Assembly: GCF_900107975.1 (NCBI RefSeq)
Contig: NZ_FNVF01000016.1
Coordinates: 9,080 to 61,354 of the forward strand
DNA length: 52,275 nt
Origin: Paenibacillus sp. UNC499MF
Lineage (GTDB): Bacteria > Bacillota > Bacilli > Paenibacillales > NBRC-103111
Direction of reading: 5' to 3'
The position numbers were made by a program, and so were the translations under genes. The notes beneath the pieces were generated by a model that was given only the letters and a program-made list of their open reading frames with translations, was not told where the DNA came from and searched no databases. This document shows, in pieces, positions 24,634 to 33,171 of this stretch; the stretch's first letter is position 1; every line of letters begins with the position of its first letter.

Positions 24634-24857
24634 ATCCCCATGATTTGCCCCTCCTTTAAAATTTGTTGTTCGCACGTATTTACCTCAGCCTAATGATACC
24701 CGATCCTAAACCGTACAGTCAAACGTAATGCTTTTGACATTTTGATGAACATAAATATACTTTACATGTACATGACACATTATGATAAATATATTGAAAA
24801 ATTTAGAAAAATAATAGATTTTCAACAAAAAATCATCCGAAAAGTGAACGAAACCTA

Positions 24858-24887
24858 TTGTATTTATAAGAATCGTTCGCGTATAAT
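24858..24887 (+). promoter_or_regulatory. Candidate amt promoter
   Basis: TTGTAT (24858-24863), 18-base spacer, perfect TATAAT (24882-24887) in a very AT-rich region. Predicted start near 24894. An 8+2+8 perfect inverted repeat ACAATAAT-CA-ATTATTGT (about 24889-24906) covers the start site. Confidence 0.55.
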
Positions 24888-24905
24888 GACAATAATCAAT
24901 TATTG

Positions 24906-24922
24906 TGTTAATAAACCTGACA
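24906..24922 (+). promoter_or_regulatory. GlnR/TnrA-type operator upstream of amt
   Basis: TGTTAATAAACCTGACA matches the TnrA/GlnR core TGTNA-N7-TNACA at all fixed positions. It lies between the predicted transcription start and the ribosome binding site, a position suited to repression in nitrogen excess. Confidence 0.6.
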
Positions 24923-24939
24923 TGAAAGGGCTGGTATCT

Positions 24940-26367
24940 ATGATTAAAAAGACACTGATCGGGTTAGCGCTTCTCAGTATGGCTTTTCCGACTCTGGCAT
25001 TTGCGGAAGGGCCGACGCCGGAACAATTACAGGCCGCGATCAACTCGGTTTGGGTGCTGGTCGCCGCTATGCTGGTCGTTTTTATGCAGGCCGGTTTCGC
25101 TTTGCTGGAAGCAGGCTCGACCCGGATGAAAAATGCCGGTCACGTGGCGGGTAAAACCATTCTCACTTTCGGAATCTGCGCGATCGCATTCTGGGCCTTC
25201 GGTTTCGGGCTTGCCTTTGGAGACGGGGCCGGATTGTTTAACAACAACTTGTTCGGTCTGTCCGGTTTCTTCATGGACGGGGTTAACGCCGATGCATTCG
25301 TTTCTTTGAGCGCTTCGGACGTTCCGATCACGATCAAGTTTTTGTTCCAGCTGGCCTTTGCGGGCGTTTCTCTCGCAATCGCGTGGGGAGGCTTCGCCGA
25401 ACGCGCCAAGCTGCCGGTTTACTTTATTTTCGGCCTGCTTTTCACTGTCGTGATTTATCCGATCGTGGCCCACTGGGTTTGGGGCGGCGGCTGGCTGTCC
25501 AAGATCGGTATGCAGGACTTTGCAGGCTCCACGGTTGTGCATCTGCAGGGAGCCACTGCCGCACTGGTGGCAACCATCCTCCTGAAGCCGCGTATCGGAA
25601 AATTCAATAAAGACGGCTCACCCAATAAAATTCCGGGTCACAATCAGGTGCTTTCCGTGCTCGGCGTCATCATCATCTGGATCGGATGGTTCGGCTTTAA
25701 TCCGGGCAGCACGCTCAGTGCAATGGGAGACGGGTTCTTCGGCTATATCGCCTTGACGACGAACCTCGCGGCGGCGGCGGGCGGCGTAGCCGCTATGGTG
25801 GTGTCCTGGATTTATTTCGGCAAATCGGATATTCCAAGCATGCTGAACGGCGTGCTCGCGGCACTTGTCGCGATTACGGCTTCCTGCGCGTTCGTTACGC
25901 CTCTGGCGTCGATCGCTATCGGAGCCATTGCGGGCGGAATCACTTTTTTTACGGCGCTCTGGTTCGAAAAGAAAGGCATCGATGATCCGGTCTACGCATT
26001 TTCCGTGCACGGGATCGCGGGGATTTGGGGCACGCTGTCCACGGGATTCTTCGCTACGCCGGAACTGGCCAAAACGGTCAACGTAGGCGGAGCGGGCTTG
26101 TTCTACGGGGGCGGTTTTCACCAGCTGTGGGTGCAATTTATCGGAGTTGCTGGCGCGCTGATTTTCGTTCTTGCCATTTCCTTCGTCGTTCTCGGACTCA
26201 TTAAGGTGACAACGGGTCTGCGCGTTACGGAAGAAGAAGAAATCATGGGGCTGGATTTGGCTGAGCACGGCACTTACGGATATCCGGAGCAGATGAACCA
26301 CGTTATCGAAGCGCACACACCGGTAAAACAGTCCGATGAGGGCGGCCGTTCGGTGCCGGTTTCGTGA
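24940..26367 (+). CDS. amt: Ammonium transporter (Amt/MEP/Rh)
   Basis: Trimeric ammonium channel of 475 residues with a cleavable signal peptide (1-22, ending AFAEG) and eleven helices. The twin pore histidines are in STVVHLQGA and FSVHGIAGIWG. The C-terminal tail GLRVTEEEEIMGLDLAEHG is the conserved region by which PII proteins act in other species. ATG 24940 has AAAGGG nine bases before and begins the signal peptide; the frame upstream is AT-rich promoter DNA. No glnK lies beside it; instead a nucleotidyltransferase and an exonuclease follow. Confidence 0.95.
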   Translation: MIKKTLIGLALLSMAFPTLAFAEGPTPEQLQAAINSVWVLVAAMLVVFMQAGFALLEAGSTRMKNAGHVAGKTILTFGICAIAFWAFGFGLAFGDGAGLFNNNLFGLSGFFMDGVNADAFVSLSASDVPITIKFLFQLAFAGVSLAIAWGGFAERAKLPVYFIFGLLFTVVIYPIVAHWVWGGGWLSKIGMQDFAGSTVVHLQGATAALVATILLKPRIGKFNKDGSPNKIPGHNQVLSVLGVIIIWIGWFGFNPGSTLSAMGDGFFGYIALTTNLAAAAGGVAAMVVSWIYFGKSDIPSMLNGVLAALVAITASCAFVTPLASIAIGAIAGGITFFTALWFEKKGIDDPVYAFSVHGIAGIWGTLSTGFFATPELAKTVNVGGAGLFYGGGFHQLWVQFIGVAGALIFVLAISFVVLGLIKVTTGLRVTEEEEIMGLDLAEHGTYGYPEQMNHVIEAHTPVKQSDEGGRSVPVS

Positions 26368-26410
26368 GCGAGTCCGTCCCGGACCCGACTCATCTAAGGA
26401 GATAATGGTC

Positions 26411-27535
26411 ATGGAACTGACAATTGGCTCGGCCTGGCAGATGCTCCGCACACGGATCAACCGTGCCGAAGGTTCGGATGAACTGGCTTTGATCCGTGCG
26501 GATATGCAGGATTTATTCAGCAAGGAAGCCGGAGAGGGAACGACGGTTTTAGTGTACAAAGAGCTGAATTTCACACACGATACCATGATCCGGAAGATGA
26601 TTTTATTGGCGGAAAAACGCCTGGCGGCGGAAGGAGCGGGAGAACCCCCGCTCCCTTACGCGTTCCTGCTTATGGGAAGCGGCGGACGTGAGGAACAGAC
26701 GCCGTGGAGCGACCAGGACAACGGACTGGTTTATGAAAATCCCCCGGAAGGCATGGAAGCTGCGGCGGACGGATATTTCAGCAAACTGGCACAACGAATC
26801 CGTCAAGGCTTGGAGCTGGCAGGATATCCTCCGTGTACGGGGAGGGTGCTTGCCGAGAACTCGATGTGGAGAAGAAGCGAGTCAGGCTGGGAAGATCAGC
26901 TCGGCGGCTGGTTTGCGGAGCCCGTTTGGGAAAATGTCCGTTATTTGCTGATCGCGGCCGACTTAAGATGTGTGTACGGCAGCGAAGCTCTGGCAAACCG
27001 GCTTAAACAGACTTTCCACGAGACCATATCCCGCAACCGCCGGCTGCTCCAGCCGCTGCTCGCCAACACGCTGCACCACAAAGTGCCGATGGGCCTGCTG
27101 GGGCGTCTGGTTACGGAGCGGTACGGACCTTACGCGGGAGGCGTGGATATCAAATACGGGCTTTATATCCCGCTCGTGAACGCGGTTCGTCTGCTGGCCC
27201 TGGAGAACGGAGTATCCCATTCCTCTACTCTCAAAAGAATAGCTGCGCTCATGGACAATGGGGCTCTTTCGGATGAGACCGGTACCGCTTGCCGCGAAGT
27301 GTTTCTGAGCTCATTGAAGATGAGGCTGAGTACGCCTTTTTACAGGAAAAACGGACATTTCGCGACTGCGGGCATACTGCCCGCCGAGAAGCTGACCCGC
27401 GAATGCAGAAGGGAGCTGAAAAACGGCCTTAAATTCGGGAGAGCGCTTCAGCGGAAGGTTATCCGGCAGGTGCGGGGTTCCGTCAAAGGCCGGGATGCTT
27501 CCGACGCCAAGCCGCGCGGGCATGCCGGACAATAG
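26411..27535 (+). CDS. DUF294 putative nucleotidyltransferase
   Basis: Protein of 374 residues. The motif LMGSGGREEQTPWSDQDN (about 86-103) is the G-S-x-D-x-D nucleotidyltransferase centre of the DUF294 family, distantly related to GlnD and to streptomycin adenylyltransferases. A helical C-terminal domain (about 190-370) is the DUF294 substrate-binding part. Most relatives carry CBS or cyclic-nucleotide domains in front; this one has only an N-terminal helical stretch. ATG 26411 has AAGGAG nine bases before. It begins 43 bases after amt and precedes an exonuclease gene, a recurring partner of DUF294. Confidence 0.88.
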   Translation: MELTIGSAWQMLRTRINRAEGSDELALIRADMQDLFSKEAGEGTTVLVYKELNFTHDTMIRKMILLAEKRLAAEGAGEPPLPYAFLLMGSGGREEQTPWSDQDNGLVYENPPEGMEAAADGYFSKLAQRIRQGLELAGYPPCTGRVLAENSMWRRSESGWEDQLGGWFAEPVWENVRYLLIAADLRCVYGSEALANRLKQTFHETISRNRRLLQPLLANTLHHKVPMGLLGRLVTERYGPYAGGVDIKYGLYIPLVNAVRLLALENGVSHSSTLKRIAALMDNGALSDETGTACREVFLSSLKMRLSTPFYRKNGHFATAGILPAEKLTRECRRELKNGLKFGRALQRKVIRQVRGSVKGRDASDAKPRGHAGQ

Positions 27536-27555
27536 GACGGGAAAGGAGTAAAACG

Positions 27556-28284
27556 ATGAAAGAGAGCGGACCCGGCGGCGGTATGTGGAGGCTTTACAAG
27601 ATGGGCGGACTGACTCCGGCGATTACATCGGTGTTTAATCCGCGCAATGCCCAGCAGATGGCGTTTATCCGCCAGCTTCTGAAGGATCAGCGCAGACACT
27701 CGCTGCTGGACACACATCTGCACAATCTTAAAGTGGTTGTTTTTGATCTGGAAACAACGGGCTTCTCCTCGTCGGGGGACGAGATCATTTCGATCGGCGC
27801 CGTATCGATGGCCGGGAGCCTGCTCGAAGAGAAGACGTTTTACACCCTTGTGAATCCTAACCGGCCGATTCCCCCTCATATCGAAGAGTTGACCGGAATC
27901 CGGACGGAAGAGGCGGCCGAAGCGCCGGACTTGATTACGGCCCTGCGTGAATTTTTCGAGTTTGTCGGCGCACGGGTTTTGCTGGCGCATGGCTCCGCCC
28001 ATGACAGAGCATTCTTGAATGCGGCGCTCTGGAAAACCTCCAAAGTCAGCCTCTCCCACCGGGTGCTGGATTCGATGATGGTGGCCAAATGGCTGATGCC
28101 CCGGCGCAAAGACTATACCCTCGATTCTCTGCTTGAGATTTATAAGCTTCCTGTGCTGAGAAGACATCACGCATTGGACGACTCTCTGATGACCGCCGAG
28201 CTGTGGAAGAAGCTTCTGGAAGACATCCGTGAAATGGGTGTGGATACGCTTGGCGATCTGTATGCCCTTCTCAGCAAAACTTAG
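27556..28284 (+). CDS. DnaQ-like 3'-5' exonuclease (DEDDh)
   Basis: Exonuclease of 242 residues. The three motifs are complete: VVFDLETTGF (Asp64, Glu66), LLAHGSAHDRAFL (Asp150) and HHALDDSLMTAELW (His204/Asp209). The first 55 residues are a helical extension (NPRNAQQMAFIRQLLKDQRR) not found in DNA polymerase III epsilon. Substrate unknown; could be DNA, RNA or small oligonucleotides. ATG with AAAGGAG upstream, 20 bases after the DUF294 gene, so the two are one unit with amt. Confidence 0.92.
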   Translation: MKESGPGGGMWRLYKMGGLTPAITSVFNPRNAQQMAFIRQLLKDQRRHSLLDTHLHNLKVVVFDLETTGFSSSGDEIISIGAVSMAGSLLEEKTFYTLVNPNRPIPPHIEELTGIRTEEAAEAPDLITALREFFEFVGARVLLAHGSAHDRAFLNAALWKTSKVSLSHRVLDSMMVAKWLMPRRKDYTLDSLLEIYKLPVLRRHHALDDSLMTAELWKKLLEDIREMGVDTLGDLYALLSKT

Positions 28285-28324
28285 GACTTAAAGAAAAGCG
28301 ACCATAAAGGCTCGTGAACGAACA

Positions 28325-28370
28325 AAGCAAGCAGATTGCGGAAAGCCGCGAAATCTGCTTGCTTTTTTTG
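28325..28370 (+). terminator. Terminator of the amt operon
   Basis: AAGCAAGCAGATT pairs with AATCTGCTTGCTT, with an inner GCGG/CCGC stem, followed by TTTTTTT; it also lies just behind the stop of the convergent JAMM gene. Confidence 0.88.
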
Positions 28371-28372
28371 GT

Positions 28373-29101
28373 TTATGGCGCTTCTATATAAAGCGGGATT
28401 TTACGGAGCAAGCGCGAATCCCAGGCGCGCGCTGCGACGCTGCGCGGTGGTCGGCCGGGCCCCACGCGGAGTCTTGAGAGGCTTGTAGTCTTATCGGACT
28501 GGTCAAACGGAGTGGTTGCTTCAACCGGCTCTATCCGATCGGTCCTCCACTCCTTGACGGAGGGACTCACAATGCGGATCTGTCCCGTATCCACAGTTGT
28601 CACGGCCTTATTGGCGGAAACAGACGATTCGGACGGCCCGGGTGAAGCACCGCTGCCGCTCTCCAGCGGCTCCTCCCAAGCGTAAACTGCGGTTTGGGGG
28701 ACGGAGCGCTCCAGGGAGACAATCCAGAAGGAGGGCAGCTCCGGCCACAGCCGAAAGGCCGAAACGTCCTCGTGAGACGGCAAAGCGGGCGTGCGGGGGT
28801 GGGAGTGGAACAGTCCCAGCAGTACGGGATCTTCCGAAGCCTCTGCCCGCCGGTCATTCCCGGTTGTTCCGCCGCCCAAATGAATCATAATATCGGATGG
28901 AGACATTCGGAAAGAGCGGGTGGGGTGCTCCGAAACATTCGCAACCCACGCAAAAGAGGAGACATATGCGGTCTGCTTGCGAATTTTTCCGTAGACGAAC
29001 CCGCACGCTTCTTCGGCGGGAAATCCGCCGAAGCGCTCCAGCCATTCCGTATACAGGGACGGGCTTACTTTGATTTCAGTTAACCGATTCGCGTTCATCA
29101 T
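28373..29101 (-). CDS. JAMM/MPN+ metalloprotease domain protein
   Basis: Zinc isopeptidase-like protein of 242 residues. The JAMM centre is complete: Glu in AEEACGFVYG (about 30) and HSHPRTPALPSHED (about 98-111), which is HxH-x7-S-x2-D. Bacterial members cleave ubiquitin-like or sulfur-carrier fusions or small conjugates; no such carrier gene is near. A Ser/Pro-rich region and a basic tail (about 145-242) follow the domain. The start ATGATG has no ribosome binding site, is preceded in frame by TAG, and coincides with the predicted transcription start, so the mRNA seems leaderless. Confidence 0.85.
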   Translation of the reverse strand: MMNANRLTEIKVSPSLYTEWLERFGGFPAEEACGFVYGKIRKQTAYVSSFAWVANVSEHPTRSFRMSPSDIMIHLGGGTTGNDRRAEASEDPVLLGLFHSHPRTPALPSHEDVSAFRLWPELPSFWIVSLERSVPQTAVYAWEEPLESGSGASPGPSESSVSANKAVTTVDTGQIRIVSPSVKEWRTDRIEPVEATTPFDQSDKTTSLSRLRVGPGRPPRSVAARAWDSRLLRKIPLYIEAP

Positions 29102-29107
29102 GCGCTA

Positions 29108-29136
29108 ATTATAGCGAAATCCCGTGCCGCACTCAA
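29108..29136 (-). promoter_or_regulatory. Promoter of leaderless JAMM gene
   Basis: Minus strand TTGAGT (29136-29131), 17-base spacer, TATAAT (29113-29108). The seventh base after the -10 is 29101, the A of the start ATG. Confidence 0.75.
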
Positions 29137-29140
29137 CGGA

Positions 29141-30445
29141 TCAGCTTATTTTCCCCTGCGGTTTAACAAGGAAAAACACGAGAAGCAGCGTCACACCCGC
29201 CAAAGAGGCGACGGTTATAAAAATGAGCCGGTCGGATTTATCCATCAGCCAGCCGAAAATGGGCGGACCGAAGGCCACGCCGATGAATCGGAGGCTGTTG
29301 TAAATGGACGTGATCATACCGCGTTCGCTTTTTTCCACGGATCCGGTGATCATCGTATTGAGACAGGGGAGAAGCAATCCGGTGCCGATAGCGCTCAAGG
29401 TAAGCAGTCCGATAAACAAATACAAGTTCTGAAAAGCGAAAATCGTGGATGCCAGGGAAAGCGTCATCGTTAACAGGCCGATGTTGATCAGCCAACGCAT
29501 CAGGGTGCCGTTTTTCTTGATTAGAGCTCCGGTTGTGTAAGAGGTAATAACCATGCCCAGGAGAGGAATGGCCAGGACGAGCCCTTTTTTGACGCCATCA
29601 ATGTTGTAGGGTGGCTCTTCCAGTATGTTGGACAGATAAAACAGGACGCCGAACAGGATAAAAAGCGCTAGCGAGCCCGCGAAAAAGGAAGTGATCAGCC
29701 AGCGTCCCTTATTTTTCAGAATGGTCCCGATTTTGTGAAGATAAGGTTTGAGCTTCGTCGGTTCCTTCTTGCTTTTAGGTTCGTGAATGAGGAACATCAT
29801 AGCCAGCAGGGCCAGAACGCAAAAGACGGGAAAGGCGAAAAAAGGCATATACCAGACGATAAGGGCAAGCAGGGAACCGAGGATGGGACTGAGCACCTTG
29901 CCGAACCCGTTGGATGCTTCCGTCAGGCCAAGGGCCTTGCTCTCCGTACCGCCTTTATATAAATCCCCGACGAGCGCCATCGCGATGGGGGCCGTTCCGG
30001 CCGCGCCGATTCCTTGAATGGCTCTGGCTATAATCAGGATCGTATAGGATTTCCAGATCGCTCCGAACGCCGCTAAGACTCCGGCCGCCCCATAGATGAT
30101 AAGCGACGGGATGATCACCGATTTCCTCGTAAACCGGTCGGACAAGTAGCCCGAGATAGGGATGATCAGTCCTGCGGTTATCGAAAACAGAGTGATGACC
30201 AGACTGCTCTGGAATTGGGTGATGCCCAGCTCGGTCTCCAGTTGGGGGAGAATAGGGACCAGCATAGAGTTGCCGAGTACCAGCACAAGCGGTACGGTCG
30301 CGATGGCCATAAATTCAAGAATCCGGCCTTTGCCGCCCCCTTCTTGTTTGCCGCCTTCAGCCGTCTGTTCGGCGGTAAACTGGTAATCGTCGTTCTGGTC
30401 ACTCTCGAAAATGATGTCAAGCCCTCGGGATTTCGATTTTTCCAT
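29141..30445 (-). CDS. MFS transporter, 12 helices
   Basis: Drug/metabolite transporter of 434 residues. A hydrophilic N-terminus of about 42 residues precedes helix 1 (FMAIATVPLVLVLGNSMLVPIL). Motif A is SGYLSDRFTRKSV, and helix 5 region AIQGIGAAGTAPIAMALVGD is antiporter-like. Resembles the Bcr/YceL-type and EmrD-like exporters. The ATG has GAGAGGT upstream. There is no terminator before the JAMM gene 39 bases on, but the JAMM gene has its own promoter. Confidence 0.9.
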   Translation of the reverse strand: MEKSKSRGLDIIFESDQNDDYQFTAEQTAEGGKQEGGGKGRILEFMAIATVPLVLVLGNSMLVPILPQLETELGITQFQSSLVITLFSITAGLIIPISGYLSDRFTRKSVIIPSLIIYGAAGVLAAFGAIWKSYTILIIARAIQGIGAAGTAPIAMALVGDLYKGGTESKALGLTEASNGFGKVLSPILGSLLALIVWYMPFFAFPVFCVLALLAMMFLIHEPKSKKEPTKLKPYLHKIGTILKNKGRWLITSFFAGSLALFILFGVLFYLSNILEEPPYNIDGVKKGLVLAIPLLGMVITSYTTGALIKKNGTLMRWLINIGLLTMTLSLASTIFAFQNLYLFIGLLTLSAIGTGLLLPCLNTMITGSVEKSERGMITSIYNSLRFIGVAFGPPIFGWLMDKSDRLIFITVASLAGVTLLLVFFLVKPQGKIS

Positions 30446-30628
30446 GTGGTTGACCTCTCTTCTGACTTGGTACGGATAGGGTTTCCCCGGGTCGGAAGAT
30501 CATACTTTTTAAACCGTTCATAATGTTGGAATCGGATAAAGATGGAGATACTGACAGTGTATGTACCTGATTTTGAGCTTCCCGTGTGATAGAATAAAAA
30601 GCGAATGATGCGGAAATGAGGGCTGAAA

Positions 30629-31165
30629 TTGAAACGGAATGCAGCGATTCTGGCCATCGTGTTTCTTCTGGCCGCGGCTATACTTGTCCAGATGGGCAAA
30701 AAAGACGAAAAACAAGCGGCTGCGCCTACCCAAACGGGCCCCCGGCCCGGCATGCTTGTGCCTTCTTTCAGCCTGCCGGACTTGGAAGGTAAGCTTTACA
30801 AGGTCGGAGGCGCGCGCGATAAGCCGCTAATTTTGAATTTCTGGGCGTCCTGGTGCGGTCCGTGCAAGATGGAAGTGCCGGATTTGATTGATCTTCAGAC
30901 AAAATACGGGGACAAAGTGGACCTGGTGGCGATAAATGTAACGAGTCAGGATGACGAGCAAAAGGCGAGGGCGTTCGCCAAGGAGTACGGCATCAATTTT
31001 CCGGTGCTGCTCGACGAACCCGGTAAAGTTTCGGAATCGTTCAAGTTTCTGGCTATCCCGACGAGCTTCCTCGTAGACAGGAACGGAGTCGTCCGGGAAG
31101 TGGTAAACCTTCTTCCAAAGGCGGAATGGGAGAAGAAAATTAAAGCTCTGATCAAGGGGAGCTAG
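30629..31165 (+). CDS. Membrane-anchored thiol-disulfide oxidoreductase (ResA-like)
   Basis: Extracytoplasmic thioredoxin-fold protein of 178 residues anchored by an N-terminal helix (5-21). The active site WCGPCK has Cys76 and Cys79, and the cis-Pro loop is LAIPTSFLV. Related to ResA/TlpA, which keep cytochrome c apocysteines or spore-envelope thiols reduced; no cytochrome genes are adjacent. Start TTG 30629 with GAGGG upstream. Monocistronic, ending in a large bidirectional terminator. Confidence 0.9.
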   Translation: MKRNAAILAIVFLLAAAILVQMGKKDEKQAAAPTQTGPRPGMLVPSFSLPDLEGKLYKVGGARDKPLILNFWASWCGPCKMEVPDLIDLQTKYGDKVDLVAINVTSQDDEQKARAFAKEYGINFPVLLDEPGKVSESFKFLAIPTSFLVDRNGVVREVVNLLPKAEWEKKIKALIKGS

Positions 31166-31215
31166 AAGGTAGGGGGATCTCTGGCGTCTAGTCCCGTCGC
31201 GATTTTCCGTAAAAC

Positions 31216-31288
31216 AAAAAAGCCCCGTTTCGGGTCCGTGTCCAGGCCAAGCTGGCCTGCACGGAGGAAACGGGGCTTATCTTTTTGT
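31216..31288. terminator. Bidirectional terminator, ResA-like gene and cimA
   Basis: AAGCCCCGTTTC (31220-31231) pairs with GAAACGGGGCTT (31267-31278); an inner CCGTG...CACGG with CCAGGCCA/TGGCC adds length. T-runs on both strands. Confidence 0.88.
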
Positions 31289-31300
31289 AAAGTAAACTAA

Positions 31301-32917
31301 TTAATGGTTCACAAGACCGACCGGTCTTGGATCGAGCGATTCTCTCGCGACGCAGGACTTGCCGATCAGAGCATACCGGAAGCTGTCGACGAGCGCGTGC
31401 CAGCTGGCTTCGATAATATTGGAGGAAACGCCGACGGTATTCCATTCGTTCTCGAAATTGCGGGATTCGATGAGAACGCGGACTTTGGAAGCGGTGGCTC
31501 CTTTGTCGTCAAGCACGCGTACCTTATAGTCGGACAGGTGCATCTTGTGAATGTCCGGGTAGAAAGGCAGCAGCGCTTTACGCAGCGCGTTATCGAGCGC
31601 GTTGACGGGACCGTCGCCTTCCGCGGCGGTGTACATGGACTCGCCGTGCACGTTCACCTTGACGAAAGCTTCGGAGCTTACCGGGCGCTCCGCCGACTTT
31701 TCCACGAAAATTTTGAACGATTCCAGCACGAACGGCTCCTGAAGCTCGCCGGAAGCTTCACGCATCATCAGTTCCAGCGAAGCATCCGCACCTTCGAACT
31801 GGTACCCCTCGTGTTCGAGGTCTTTGATGCGCGAAATGATTTCTTTCGCTTTGCCGTCCTGCTGCTCCAGATTGAGGCCGAGCTCGGCCGCCTTCGACAC
31901 GAGATTGCTCTGTCCCGCGAGCTCCGAAACGAGAACGCGCTGTTTGTTGCCGACCTTCTCGGGAACGATATGCTCGTACGTGCTCGCGTGCTTGAGAATA
32001 GCGGACACGTGGATGCCGCCTTTGTGGGCGAAAGCCGCGCTGCCGACGTACGGCTGGTTCATCGGCATGTGCATGTTCGCGATCTCGCTGACGTAACGGG
32101 CGACGGGCCCCAGCGATTCCAGCTGCTCATCGGAAATGCAGGCGAAGCCGAGCTTAAGCTGCAGATTCGGAATGACGGAGCACAGATTCGCGTTGCCGCA
32201 GCGCTCGCCGTATCCGTTCATCGTGCCTTGGACCTGTCGGGCGCCGGCCCTTACGGCTGCCAGGGAGTTGGCGACCCCCAGCTCGCAGTCGTTGTGGGCG
32301 TGGATGCCTACGGGAGTCGTGATCTGTTTCTTGACCTCCGTGACGATCTCGAAAATCTCTTCCGGCATCGATCCGCCGTTCGTATCGCAAAGCACGATCC
32401 AGTCCGCGCCGGCTTCCTGCGCCTGACGGATCGTCTGGATCGCGTAGTCGGGATTGTTTTTGTAGCCGTCAAAAAAATGCTCGCCGTCGTAAATCACTTC
32501 AAGACCGCAGCTTTTCAGATAACGGACGGAATCGAAAATCATCGCCAGATTTTCTTCCAGCGTCGTCTGAATGGCGGTGTGAACGTGAAAATCCCACGAT
32601 TTTCCGAAAATCGTCGCGACTTTAACGCCGGATGCCACCAGCGTCGTCAGATTGGGATCTTCTTCGGCTCTGGTGTTCTTGCGGCGGGTGCTGCCGAATG
32701 CCGTTACTTTCGCATGCTTAAGATTCAGTTCCTGAACACGGTTAAAAAATTCAATGTCTTTGCCGTTGCTTCCGGGCCAGCCGCCTTCTATATAATGAAC
32801 GCCCAGCTCGTCGAGCTTCTGGGCAATTTTCAGTTTGTCCTCCACGGACAGGCTGATTCCTTCGCCCTGGGTTCCGTCACGAAGCGTAGTGTCAAAGATT
32901 TTGATTGAATCGGACAT
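31301..32917 (-). CDS. cimA: (R)-citramalate synthase
   Basis: Condenses pyruvate and acetyl-CoA to citramalate, giving 2-oxobutyrate for isoleucine without threonine; 538 residues, usual for the long CimA group. The TIM barrel starts FDTTLRDGTQGEGISLS and holds the metal motif GIHAHNDCELG; FIG-like VQGTMNGYGERCGNANL follows. The C-terminal LeuA-type regulatory domain (about 420-530) ends near VGVSSNIIEASWHALVDS. ATG with GAGGGGGAG upstream; an extended -10 TGGTATAAT lies at 32986-32994. No leader peptide or T-box was seen, and leu/ilv genes are not adjacent. Confidence 0.93.
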   Translation of the reverse strand: MSDSIKIFDTTLRDGTQGEGISLSVEDKLKIAQKLDELGVHYIEGGWPGSNGKDIEFFNRVQELNLKHAKVTAFGSTRRKNTRAEEDPNLTTLVASGVKVATIFGKSWDFHVHTAIQTTLEENLAMIFDSVRYLKSCGLEVIYDGEHFFDGYKNNPDYAIQTIRQAQEAGADWIVLCDTNGGSMPEEIFEIVTEVKKQITTPVGIHAHNDCELGVANSLAAVRAGARQVQGTMNGYGERCGNANLCSVIPNLQLKLGFACISDEQLESLGPVARYVSEIANMHMPMNQPYVGSAAFAHKGGIHVSAILKHASTYEHIVPEKVGNKQRVLVSELAGQSNLVSKAAELGLNLEQQDGKAKEIISRIKDLEHEGYQFEGADASLELMMREASGELQEPFVLESFKIFVEKSAERPVSSEAFVKVNVHGESMYTAAEGDGPVNALDNALRKALLPFYPDIHKMHLSDYKVRVLDDKGATASKVRVLIESRNFENEWNTVGVSSNIIEASWHALVDSFRYALIGKSCVARESLDPRPVGLVNH

Positions 32918-32985
32918 TTCGGTGCTCCCCCTCTAAACGTGTGGCTGTTCATTTTTTGAATGTTTTCTCGAATGTATAATGCACG

Positions 32986-32994
32986 ATTATACCA
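32986..32994 (-). promoter_or_regulatory. Extended -10 of cimA
   Basis: Minus-strand TGGTATAAT, a perfect TGnTATAAT, about 70 bases before the cimA start. Confidence 0.5.
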
Positions 32995-33171
32995 TAATTT
33001 CACCCATAAAGAATGAATTTTCGCAAATTTTGGACGATAGCCGTTCTTGATTCCGAAAGCGGACAGGAATAGACTAAGAATGAGAAGAAATAACGAGGAC
33101 AAAGTGCGCCGCACGTGCTTTAGATACATAATTCGGGACTTTAAGCGTCCCGCGGGAAGGAGGAAACCGGG

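Noticed and set aside
24742-24939. N-terminal extension of the ammonium transporter
   Set aside because: It translates AT-rich promoter DNA containing the -10 and GlnR/TnrA-like site, and would bury the signal peptide.
31304-32908. A 534-codon plus-strand frame antisense to cimA
   Set aside because: It mirrors the cimA frame exactly and shows no domain or sensible hydrophobic pattern; long antisense frames are expected in GC-rich genes.
33018-33171. LexA/DinR box upstream of dinB
   Set aside because: No GAAC-N4-GTTC-like sequence is present before the gene.
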